Below are positions 5,545-11,700 of a stretch of DNA of 11,700 bases, piece after piece (the first letter of the stretch is position 1; each line of letters opens with the position of its first letter). The stretch is from the NCBI GenBank assembly GCA_009919445.1, contig RGBY01000059.1:1-11700 (forward strand). The letters run 5' to 3'. Origin of the DNA: Planctomycetia bacterium (GTDB lineage Bacteria; Planctomycetota; Planctomycetia; Pirellulales; UBA1268). The notes beneath the pieces are model-generated. The model made no database searches and had not been told where the DNA came from. It saw only the letters and a list, made by a program, of their open reading frames with translations. A program made the translations under genes and the position numbers.

Positions 5545-6999
5545 ATGGCAACCGCTTCCGCCACAGACACCAACACCGGCAAAGTCACCCAGGTCATTGG
5601 CTCGACGTTCGACGTTGAATTCCCCGAGTCGAAGATGCCGGCGATCTACAACGCCGTCCGCATCGACGCTGACCACAAGGGTGTGAAACTCAATCTTGTT
5701 GGTGAGGTCCAGCAACATCTTGGGGGTGGCAAGGTGCGGTGCGTCGCCCTTGGCTCAACCGATGGTCTCATTCGTGGCCAAGACGTCGTCGACACCGGCG
5801 CCCCGGTGAGCGTGCCAGTTGGCCCGGAAACCTTGGGCCGCGTCTTCAATCTTCTCGGAGAACCGATCGATAACGGCGGAGAGGTTAAGGCCAAGGAACG
5901 CTGGTCAATTCACCGTGATGCTCCACCAGTTGATGAACTGTCGACCAAGACCGAACTCTTTGAGACAGGCATCAAGGTCATCGACCTGCTGACTCCCTTT
6001 GTCCGTGGTGGCAAGGCGGGCCTATTCGGTGGTGCCGGTCTCGGCAAGACGGTCATCCTGACCGAACTGATCGCCCGAATCGCCAGTGCCCACGGTGGCT
6101 ACTCTGTCTTTGCCGGCGTCGGCGAACGGACTCGAGAAGGCACCGACCTCTGGCTCGAAATGCAGGACGCCAAGATTGGCGACACCGGCCGGAGCGTCAT
6201 CGAACAGACTTGCATGGTTTTTGGCCAGATGAACGAGCCACCAGGAGCCCGTCTCCGGGTGGCCCTGTCGGCGCTGACGATGGCCGAGTATTTCCGCGAC
6301 ACGACCGGAACCGACACACTGCTGTTTGTCGACAACATCTTCCGCTTCTCGCAGGCTGGTAGTGAGGTGAGTGCTTTGCTTGGCCGGATGCCGAGTGCCG
6401 TCGGTTACCAGCCAACACTGGCGACAGAAATGGGTGCCCTGCAGGAACGAATCACCTCGACATCCAAGGGTGCCATCACGTCGGTCCAGGCTGTTTATGT
6501 GCCGGCCGACGACCCGACCGACCCAGCCCCGGCCACCGCCTTCGGCAACCTGGATGCCTTCATCTACCTCGAACGTTCGATTTCCGAGAAGGGCATCTAT
6601 CCGGCAGTCGACCCGCTGGCCAGTTCCAGCCGAATTCTCGATCCACAGTATGTGGGTGACCGACACTACGATGTTGCTCGGCGTGTCCAGCGGACACTGC
6701 AGCGTTATCGGGAACTGCAAGACATTATCGCCATTCTCGGTGTCGATGAACTTTCTGAGGAAGACAAACTGATCGTTCACCGCGCCCGTCGTATGGAACG
6801 GTTCCTCTCGCAGCCGTTCCTCGTGGCTGAAGTCTTCACCGGCAAGCCGGGTGAGATCACCAGCCTTGAGGACACGATTCGGTCATTCGAAGAAATCGCT
6901 GACGGCAAGTGGGACCACCTGCCAGAGCAGGCCTTCATGTATGTCGGCCCGATCGAGCAGGCTGAAGAGCAGGCCAAGAAGATGGCTGCCAAGTCCTGA
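5545..6999 (+). CDS. atpD: ATP synthase subunit beta (catalytic)
   Basis: Beta carries the catalytic sites of F1. The product is 484 residues, near the usual length. Motifs seen are the P-loop GGAGLGKT (162-169, valine replaced by leucine), GVGERTREGTDL with the catalytic Glu194, Walker B LLFVDNIFRFSQAGSEVSALL, GYQPTLATEMGALQERITST, and DELSEED (401-407), the lever that contacts gamma. The N-terminal barrel begins GKVTQVIGSTFDVEFPE after about 11 non-conserved residues. The C-terminus is a short acidic/Lys tail. Initiation at ATG 5545 has only a weak AAGG at 5531-5534. The gene is otherwise unremarkable. Confidence 0.98.
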   Translation: MATASATDTNTGKVTQVIGSTFDVEFPESKMPAIYNAVRIDADHKGVKLNLVGEVQQHLGGGKVRCVALGSTDGLIRGQDVVDTGAPVSVPVGPETLGRVFNLLGEPIDNGGEVKAKERWSIHRDAPPVDELSTKTELFETGIKVIDLLTPFVRGGKAGLFGGAGLGKTVILTELIARIASAHGGYSVFAGVGERTREGTDLWLEMQDAKIGDTGRSVIEQTCMVFGQMNEPPGARLRVALSALTMAEYFRDTTGTDTLLFVDNIFRFSQAGSEVSALLGRMPSAVGYQPTLATEMGALQERITSTSKGAITSVQAVYVPADDPTDPAPATAFGNLDAFIYLERSISEKGIYPAVDPLASSSRILDPQYVGDRHYDVARRVQRTLQRYRELQDIIAILGVDELSEEDKLIVHRARRMERFLSQPFLVAEVFTGKPGEITSLEDTIRSFEEIADGKWDHLPEQAFMYVGPIEQAEEQAKKMAAKS

Positions 7000-7030
7000 T
7001 TCCTCTCACCGCCTCCCCCCAAAAATCATC

Positions 7031-7459
7031 ATGGCTGACCAATCCTCGAAACGACTTCTGCACTGCGTGATCGTCACGCCCGAAAAGACGGTGCTTGACC
7101 TGAAGGCTGCGGCCGTCAGCCTGCCGCTCGATGACGGAAGCCGTGGTGTCGCGGTTGGCCACGCGCCCTTTATCGGCCGATTGGGCACGGGAGAGGTGCG
7201 AATGTCTGGCGTGACCGGAGGTGGCAGCGGCCAGACGAGCGTTAGGACCTTTGTCGAAGGTGGGTTTGCTGAGATTGGCCAGAACACGGTCACCATCATT
7301 ACCCAGCGGGCAATTGACGCCGGTTCTCTCGATCCCGCCGAGGCTGCGGCCGAACTGAAGCGGCTGGCCGCCGAGCAGGCCACTGGCGACGAAGCCATTG
7401 AGGCCCGCATGATGGCCGAGTCAGCAGCCCGCGAGCGACTCCGGGCCGCACGAGGCTGA
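7031..7459 (+). CDS. atpC: ATP synthase subunit epsilon
   Basis: Epsilon binds gamma and the c-ring and can restrain ATP hydrolysis. The 142-residue product has the beta-sandwich domain (HCVIVTPEKTVLDLKAAAVSLP, then GVAVGHAPFIGRLGTGEVRM, about 39-58) and VEGGFAEIGQNTVTIITQRA (75-94). A C-terminal helical hairpin follows (DPAEAAAELKRLAAEQATGDEA onward). The N-terminal ten residues before the conserved HCVIVTPEKTVLD fit ATG 7031. No purine-rich ribosome site is seen: the leader (7001-7030) is pyrimidine-rich, ending in a C run then AAAAAT. Translation may depend on coupling to atpD, whose stop is 31 bp away. This is the last operon gene; a convergent gene ends 77 bp on. Confidence 0.95.
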   Translation: MADQSSKRLLHCVIVTPEKTVLDLKAAAVSLPLDDGSRGVAVGHAPFIGRLGTGEVRMSGVTGGGSGQTSVRTFVEGGFAEIGQNTVTIITQRAIDAGSLDPAEAAAELKRLAAEQATGDEAIEARMMAESAARERLRAARG

Positions 7460-7536
7460 TCAGGCAAGGTGGCGTGAGCGACCTACCCAGGCGGCCACTC
7501 TGACTGGTTGCTGCCATGGCTGCCGTGCCACCGGCA

Positions 7537-8538
7537 TCAGATCTGATAGTCAGACTCAATCGACGGGGACTCTCCCCGCATCCGGAGCTTTGGCTTCTCC
7601 AGCACGACGGTGGTGTGCGGATCGACTGACCGAGTCAGCCAGACGTTACTCCCGATTACTGAATCATGACCGATGCTGGTGTTGCCACCCAACACAGTTG
7701 CATTGGCATAGATCACCACGCGGTCGCCAATCGTGGGATGCCGCTTCGTCCCCCGCACCAGCTGCCCCTCGGCATCGGTTGGAAAGGAGACGGCCCCTAG
7801 GGTAACGCCCTGATAGAGCTTGACGTGACTGCCAATCTCACAGGTTTCACCAATGACCACACCGGTGCCATGGTCAATGAAAAAGTGATCGCCAATGGTG
7901 GCACCTGGATGGATATCGATTCCGGTGCGGGCGTGAGACCACTCGGCCATCATTCGTGGAATCAGGGGCACGTTGAGCCGGTGAAGCAGGTGCGCCAGAC
8001 GGTGGATGGTGACAGCCTCAAGACCTGGGTAACAGAAGATAATCTCGTCGAGGGTCCGCACAGCCGGATCACCGTCGTAGGCTGCCTGAACATCGGTCGC
8101 GAGAATTCGCCGGAGTTCAGGGATCTGCCCCAGAAACTCAATGGCCTTGGCCTGCCCAAGAGCCTCGAAGTCGGCTTCTTCAACACAGTGTTGGAGTGCT
8201 TCAGGGACCTCTGCTGCCGGCCGTCCAGCCGCGGCCGCTTCCTGGGTGGCCGACAGGCTATGCCGAAGCGCTCGCCCGATTTGTGTGGTCAACTTGTCAT
8301 GCAGACCATCGATGAGATCCCCAACGTGATAGGTAACGTTGCCAAAATGCAGGTTTTCCCGCCGCCGGTAGCCTGGGTAGAGAATCTCCTTGAGATCCTC
8401 GCAGGCGTTCACAATCGACTCGTAGTTGGGCAGCGGGCAGTGCCCAAGGTAGTTAGTCGTCGGCACCTCACGGTAGGTCTCCACAATCTGCTGGGTCAGA
8501 TTGGGAAGCTGCTCCTTGAGGCGGAGATCGGTGGCCAT
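7537..8538 (-). CDS. cysE: Serine O-acetyltransferase
   Basis: The enzyme transfers acetyl from acetyl-CoA to L-serine, making O-acetylserine for cysteine synthesis in the cytoplasm. The 333-residue product is of the long type: helical N-terminus (about 1-190) then a left-handed beta helix of hexapeptide repeats (IHPGATIGDHFFIDHGTGVVIGE, VIYANATVLGGNTSIG). By alignment with E. coli CysE, the active-site residues are kept: Asp157 (E. coli D92), Asp208 (D143), Asp222-His223 (D157-H158) and His267 (H193). The C-terminus ends in DYQI; the final Ile is the residue that docks into O-acetylserine sulfhydrylase in known complexes. ATG 8538 is chosen over upstream frame extension because AGGAA sits 4 nt before it. 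Transcribed after hisA, 167 bp away. Confidence 0.95.
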   Translation of the reverse strand: MATDLRLKEQLPNLTQQIVETYREVPTTNYLGHCPLPNYESIVNACEDLKEILYPGYRRRENLHFGNVTYHVGDLIDGLHDKLTTQIGRALRHSLSATQEAAAAGRPAAEVPEALQHCVEEADFEALGQAKAIEFLGQIPELRRILATDVQAAYDGDPAVRTLDEIIFCYPGLEAVTIHRLAHLLHRLNVPLIPRMMAEWSHARTGIDIHPGATIGDHFFIDHGTGVVIGETCEIGSHVKLYQGVTLGAVSFPTDAEGQLVRGTKRHPTIGDRVVIYANATVLGGNTSIGHDSVIGSNVWLTRSVDPHTTVVLEKPKLRMRGESPSIESDYQI

Positions 8539-8542
8539 GGCA

Positions 8543-8547
8543 TTCCT
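8543..8547 (-). promoter_or_regulatory. Ribosome binding site of cysE
   Basis: On the minus strand AGGAA lies 4 nt before the ATG at 8538. It favours this start over an in-frame extension up to 8610 that has no family similarity. Confidence 0.6.
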
Positions 8548-8562
8548 GTCGAGCTGAGTGCA

Positions 8563-8577
8563 GGCTCCTCCTGAGCC
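8563..8577 (-). other. Small hairpin in the cysE leader
   Basis: On the minus strand GGCTC-AGGAG-GAGCC forms a 5-bp stem with a purine loop, about 25 nt upstream of the cysE start. The loop resembles a ribosome site but is too far from the ATG to serve as one. Function is unknown. Confidence 0.3.
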
Positions 8578-8670
8578 CCTCTCGCTAGAGTCGTCGCACA
8601 TCCGGCCCAAAATTGAGCTACAGAGACGATCCCCCCTCGGGATTCACGCCCTGCGCCCCACCCAGGCAAA

Positions 8671-8690
8671 CAGGGCAAGCCCTGCGGGCT
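8671..8690 (-). terminator. Overlapping hairpins after hisA, weak terminator candidate
   Basis: CAGGGC and GCCCTG pair at 8671-8684, while AGCCC and GGGCT pair at 8678-8690. The two stems share bases, so only one can form at a time. Read on the minus strand, the first is followed by TTT only. It lies 15-35 nt after the hisA stop, so it could slow or end hisA transcription before cysE, but the U tract is poor. Confidence 0.3.
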
Positions 8691-8705
8691 AACAAGCAAG
8701 AGGAT

Positions 8706-9428
8706 TCAGTCACCCTCGCCAGCTGCAGTAATCGCCTCAGCGAGGCTTAACCCACCGTCATAGAGGGCCCGACCAACGATGCAGCCTGCAGCACCAGTGG
8801 CTGCTACAGCACGGAGATCGTCACTTCCGGCAATCCCGCCAGAGGCCACGACCGGATGCGGAGATGCCTCAACCATCGCTCGAAGGGCCGGCAGATTGGG
8901 GCCCTGCAGCATCCCATCACGCGCAATGTCGGTGTAGACAATTGCCGCCAGAGGAAGATCTGCAGACTGCCGCGCCAGATCGACGGCGAGTTGTTCACTT
9001 GTGTCGAGCCAGCCACGCGAGGCGACCCGGCCCTCTCGGGCATCCAGCCCCAACACGAGACGACCAGGAAATGCCCGCGTCATCTCAGCAAAAGCCTCGG
9101 GCTGCTCGATCGCCACACTCCCAACCACCAGACGGGCAACACCTGCCTCGAGGTAGGCTGCGATGATCTCCTGAGAACGGATGCCGCCTCCAACCTGGCA
9201 GGGCACCCCGGCGGCTTGCACCATGGCAGCAATCAGTTCCTGCTGAATCGCTGCACCATCCTTGGCTCCCTCAAGGTCGACGATATGCAGTCGCCGGCAG
9301 CCAGCGGTGGTGAACTGACGAACGGTCTCAACCGGGTCGTCCCCAAAGACTGTCTCGCGGTCGTAGTCTCCCTGCTGGAGACGCACGCAGTGGCCTCCCC
9401 GTAAATCGATTGCGGGCCAGAGTTCCAT
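8706..9428 (-). CDS. hisA: ProFAR isomerase (histidine biosynthesis)
   Basis: HisA isomerises ProFAR to PRFAR, the fourth step of histidine synthesis. It is a single-domain (beta/alpha)8 barrel, here 240 residues, a normal length. Seen motifs are PAIDLRGGHCVRLQQGDY with the catalytic base Asp8 near the N-terminus, QVGGGIRS (78-85, phosphate site), VVGSVA, LGLDAREG with the catalytic acid Asp129, YTDIARDGMLQGPN (165-178) and VVASGGIA (193-200, second phosphate site). The halves show the internal repeat usual for HisA/HisF. AAGGA lies 10 nt upstream of the ATG. It starts 20 bp after the hisH stop, so the two are very probably co-transcribed. HisF, which uses the HisA product with HisH, is not in the window. 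Confidence 0.97.
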   Translation of the reverse strand: MELWPAIDLRGGHCVRLQQGDYDRETVFGDDPVETVRQFTTAGCRRLHIVDLEGAKDGAAIQQELIAAMVQAAGVPCQVGGGIRSQEIIAAYLEAGVARLVVGSVAIEQPEAFAEMTRAFPGRLVLGLDAREGRVASRGWLDTSEQLAVDLARQSADLPLAAIVYTDIARDGMLQGPNLPALRAMVEASPHPVVASGGIAGSDDLRAVAATGAAGCIVGRALYDGGLSLAEAITAAGEGD

Positions 9429-9448
9429 AGGACGGTATTCCTTCGTTA

Positions 9449-10069
9449 TCAGACGTGTTCAAGAAAATAGTGCAGCAGCCGCATCCCCGCGGCCTGACTT
9501 TTCTCCGGATGGAACTGCGTGGCCAACAACCTGCCGCGCATCACGGCCGCACAGAACGGCTGGTGATACTCTGCTTCGGCAAGCACAACCGCGGCATCAG
9601 CCGGACAGGCATGGTAGGAGTGAACGAAATAGAAGTGGGGCGACGGGTCACCTGCCTCAAGGAACAACTTGGACACGGCACTATCGGTCTGCCAGCGGAC
9701 CTGATTCCACCCCATATGCGGAACCTTGAAGCCGTCTGGCAAATCAAAACGCACCACCTCGCCGGCAAGAACACCCAGGCCATCGTGTCGGCCTCCCTCC
9801 CAGCCGGTTTCAAACAAGAGCTGCAGGCCCATGCAGATTCCAAGGAAGGGTCGGTCCGCCGCGAGATGCTGCTGGATCGGCTCCACGAGACCGCGTTCCC
9901 GAAGCGCGACCATGGCATCTGCAAAGGCACCAACACCAGGTAAGACGAGCCGGTCGGACTCACTCACCAGATTCGGGTCGGCAGTTATTTCCGCAGCAAC
10001 GCCCAGACGCTCAAATGCCTTCTGAACGCTCCGCAGGTTGCCGCTACCGTAGTCGATGATCCTGAGCAT
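9449..10069 (-). CDS. hisH: Imidazole glycerol phosphate synthase, glutamine amidotransferase subunit
   Basis: HisH hydrolyses glutamine and passes ammonia to HisF, which closes the imidazole ring from PRFAR. The 206-residue product is a full class I glutamine amidotransferase domain. It starts with the typical MLRIIDYGSGNLRSVQKAFE, then LPGVGAFADAM (oxyanion region, 43-53), the nucleophile Cys79 in LGICMGLQLLFE, and the His187/Glu189 pair in TQFHPEKS. VPHMGWNQ (117-123) is also conserved in HisH. The start is set by the family N-terminus, as no good ribosome site precedes the ATG. A possible terminator of the gene before it lies 10098-10138, so a promoter for hisH-hisA should be between there and 10070, but I cannot point to one. 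Confidence 0.97.
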   Translation of the reverse strand: MLRIIDYGSGNLRSVQKAFERLGVAAEITADPNLVSESDRLVLPGVGAFADAMVALRERGLVEPIQQHLAADRPFLGICMGLQLLFETGWEGGRHDGLGVLAGEVVRFDLPDGFKVPHMGWNQVRWQTDSAVSKLFLEAGDPSPHFYFVHSYHACPADAAVVLAEAEYHQPFCAAVMRGRLLATQFHPEKSQAAGMRLLHYFLEHV

Positions 10070-10097
10070 CTCTCGAGTGTAAGCCGCCCGAGGAGCG

Positions 10098-10138
10098 AAA
10101 AAAGGGGACCTGCTCGATCTGCCTGCCTACCGCCCCTT
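10098..10138 (-). terminator. Possible terminator after the lipoprotein gene
   Basis: On the minus strand AAGGGG (10138-10133) can pair with CCCCTT (10107-10102) around a 25-nt loop, followed at once by four more T. The T tract and position 32 nt past the stop codon suit an intrinsic terminator. The long loop and 6-bp stem make it weak. Confidence 0.35.
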
Positions 10139-10169
10139 CCGTCACGGGAGATGTCTGTTTTCCCAGCGG

Positions 10170-10997
10170 CTAGGGCGCCCGTTCCGGGTAGACCACACAC
10201 TCGATGCGGCGGTTTCGCCGTCGGCCAGCGGCCGTGGCATTGGAAACCACCGGGTGATTCCCACCGTGGGCCACAAGAAACATCTGGGCCTCATCGAGTG
10301 GCGTTCGCGTTGCAAAAAAGTCAAACACGGTTGCTGCCTGGGCGGCCGTTAACTGGTGCGGCGTCTCCCATCGCTCTGGATTGACCGGCTCACTGTCGAG
10401 GTGCCCCTCAATGCCAAGGAAGTGCCCCGGAAAGACCCGCTCAATTTCAGTTGCAAGTTGCGTGAGCACCGCCACCCCAGCAGGGAGCAGATTTGCGGTC
10501 CCCGGCTCGAAGAGCCGCTCGTCAGGAATCTCGATGCGAAGGACCACCCCATCAAGCCGTACCGGCAAATCATCCAGCACCAGTTGCCCCATGGCTGACT
10601 GCATCGCGGCTGCGGCCCCCGCAGCCCCGGCGGCTGCGGCGTTCCCATCGGTTGACGACAGCGGACGAGCGACGGCACGACTAGCAGCTAACTGTGCTGA
10701 TGTGCTGGCCAACTGTTCGCGGACCGCTGCAAGTTCCTCCTGCATCAACTGGTTTTCGGTCTGACTCCGGGACAACGCCGCCTCAAGCTGCCGCCCGTCG
10801 AGATGCCCATACGAAGGCATTTCAGGCAGGCTTGCCGTTACTGGCGGAAGGGTATGAGCCGGTGCAGCCACACCAGGAGGGGGCTCCAGATTGATGACTG
10901 CCGGCGTCGACTCCCGCCGTAGCAAATTCTGGGAACAGCCCGCCAGGAGGGCAGGGAGCAACGCAACCAGGAGAGAAGGGGGCCGTAAACTGCGCAT
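10170..10997 (-). CDS. Lipoprotein with a C-terminal OmpA-like domain
   Basis: Probably an envelope lipoprotein. The 275-residue product has a short basic start, a hydrophobic stretch and a lipobox LLAGC with Cys21 as the expected lipidated residue. A Pro-rich linker (about 32-58), a short coiled coil (LEAALSRSQTENQLMQEEL, about 71-107) and an Ala/Gly-rich segment (119-132) follow. The OmpA-like domain runs from about 138: IPDERLFEPGTANLLPAGV, IEGHLDSEP, and the closing RRRNRRIECVVYP. This domain usually binds peptidoglycan. The aspartate of the family's GHTD motif is kept (Asp201). The arginine of LSxxRA, which pairs with it on diaminopimelate, appears as Gln220, and about four residues are inserted between them. 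Binding may be altered. The neighbour upstream is a prepilin peptidase; no Tol or Pal partners are visible. Confidence 0.85.
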   Translation of the reverse strand: MRSLRPPSLLVALLPALLAGCSQNLLRRESTPAVINLEPPPGVAAPAHTLPPVTASLPEMPSYGHLDGRQLEAALSRSQTENQLMQEELAAVREQLASTSAQLAASRAVARPLSSTDGNAAAAGAAGAAAAMQSAMGQLVLDDLPVRLDGVVLRIEIPDERLFEPGTANLLPAGVAVLTQLATEIERVFPGHFLGIEGHLDSEPVNPERWETPHQLTAAQAATVFDFFATRTPLDEAQMFLVAHGGNHPVVSNATAAGRRRNRRIECVVYPERAP

Positions 10998-11123
10998 GTG
11001 CCTTCGGTGACCAGCGAGGAGCGAACCGGCGAGCGGAGAGTAGACAAGCCAGGCCTGACGGGCAAGGCCGGTGCCGGCCCATCAGCAGCCACCTGCAGCC
11101 CCACATGCCCCGAGCTGGCGAAC
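10998..11123 (-). other. Gap between prepilin peptidase and lipoprotein genes, with a GC hairpin
   Basis: This 126-bp stretch is non-coding. Its one clear structure is GGCCGG-TG-CCGGCC at 11066-11079, a nearly perfect palindrome 44 nt after the peptidase stop. No T run follows on the minus strand, so it is not a standard terminator; it could protect an mRNA 3' end. I see no promoter I would defend. GAAGG at 11001-11005 lies very close (3 nt) to the lipoprotein ATG. Confidence 0.4.
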
Positions 11124-11700
11124 TCAGGCAGCCGCCTCCCCTAAACCCCGCAGCCACCGCCAAATAAACAAGGTCACCGCTGTCAGCACAACAACCAGCC
11201 CCAGCATCAGCCCCAGCTGGATTGCATCGACAAAAAACAGCTCCGCCTGCCGCCAGAGCGGGCTCCAGCCGACGGTCACAAGGGCTGCTGCCAGGCAGAG
11301 ACTAGGCCCATAGGGTAGCTCATTTTCACGGTGCCGGATCATCTGAAAGACACCATGACCAAGGCCAAGGAAAGTCGCCAGAAAGAAGGTCATCACCGCC
11401 GGCTGCCAGCCGAGCCAGGCCCCCACCATTGCCATCAGCGTGACATCACCCATGCCCATCGCCTCCCGACCGAGCGCCACCGTCGCCCCCGTGCGGGTGA
11501 GCCAGACCAGACCAGCAGAGACGGCAAGGCCAATCAGACTACTCAGCAAAGCAGGAAACGACGGACCTTCGCGGAGGCTCGCCAGCGAGATTGCCGTCAC
11601 CCCCACCAGCAACACCCACGACCGCGGTTCGCGGAGCCAGGCTTTCAGACGGCCGCTGGCAGCAGGCATCGATGTGACTGGGGCAAGGAAGGGCGTGGTG
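11124..11700 (-). CDS. Prepilin peptidase (A24 aspartic protease family), C-terminal part
   Basis: A24 peptidases cut, and often methylate, the leader of type IV pilin or type II secretion pseudopilin precursors in the inner membrane. The frame stays open to the right edge, so the N-terminus is outside the window; the ATG at 11669 is probably internal. Visible features are several membrane helices, the second catalytic motif GMGDVTLMAMVGAWLG (Asp75 counted from that ATG) and the conserved PYGPSLCLA (119-127). The first catalytic aspartate is not present in this part and should lie upstream. The last helix (LMLGLVVVLTAVTLFIW) and the tail after it form the C-terminus. No pilin genes are seen nearby. 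Confidence 0.82.
   Translation of the reverse strand, partial: TTPFLAPVTSMPAASGRLKAWLREPRSWVLLVGVTAISLASLREGPSFPALLSSLIGLAVSAGLVWLTRTGATVALGREAMGMGDVTLMAMVGAWLGWQPAVMTFFLATFLGLGHGVFQMIRHRENELPYGPSLCLAAALVTVGWSPLWRQAELFFVDAIQLGLMLGLVVVLTAVTLFIWRWLRGLGEAAA

Noticed and set aside
6022..6780. 252-codon open frame on the minus strand
   Set aside because: It lies wholly within atpD and has no domain-like features or ribosome site.
7460..7532. GGTGGC (7468-7473) and GCCACC (7527-7532) as a terminator after atpC
   Set aside because: The arms are over 50 nt apart and no T run follows; no convincing terminator is seen in this 77-bp gap.
7536..7547. Perfect 12-bp palindrome ATCAGATCTGAT as a possible operator
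   Set aside because: It is at the stop codon of cysE, between convergent genes, so no promoter would be controlled; likely chance.
7825..8574. 249-codon open frame on the plus strand
   Set aside because: It is antisense to cysE, whose product has full active-site conservation; long antisense frames are common at this GC content.

Overview
The window is 11.7 kb of a fairly GC-rich bacterial chromosome with no mobile element, RNA gene or CRISPR array that I can support. It looks planctomycete, probably Pirellulales-like. That reading is inference from protein style: ATP synthase subunits c and b carry secretion-type N-termini, subunits a and b have His-rich stretches, and the prepilin peptidase and long serine acetyltransferase resemble forms I associate with that group. 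No single marker settles the taxonomy.

Positions 1-7459 (+ strand) hold one F-type ATP synthase operon in the order a, c, b, delta, alpha, gamma, beta, epsilon (atpB-E-F-H-A-G-D-C). Its 5' end lies before the window. Seven of the eight genes are intact and keep their catalytic motifs.

The exception is atpB, and it is the main observation here. At 501-592 a piece of its own coding sequence lies backwards. It is bounded by an exact 21-bp inverted repeat (501-521 and 572-592) around a 50-bp spacer. Read on the minus strand, the spacer encodes the missing subunit a segment. About 28 residues are also missing upstream of it, and the frame shifts, leaving a 5' and a 3' half-gene that meet at a TTGA stop/start overlap. 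The pattern fits a two-jump template-switch event, either a real mutation or an amplification or assembly chimera. It does not fit a simple invertible switch.

Positions 7537-11700 (- strand) hold, in transcription order: the C-terminal part of a prepilin (A24) peptidase running off the right edge, an OmpA-domain lipoprotein, hisH, hisA, and cysE. HisH and HisA act in adjacent steps of histidine synthesis and are 20 bp apart, so they are probably co-transcribed. CysE makes O-acetylserine for cysteine synthesis and converges tail to tail with atpC. The lipoprotein and the peptidase are envelope functions. A candidate terminator separates the lipoprotein gene from hisH.
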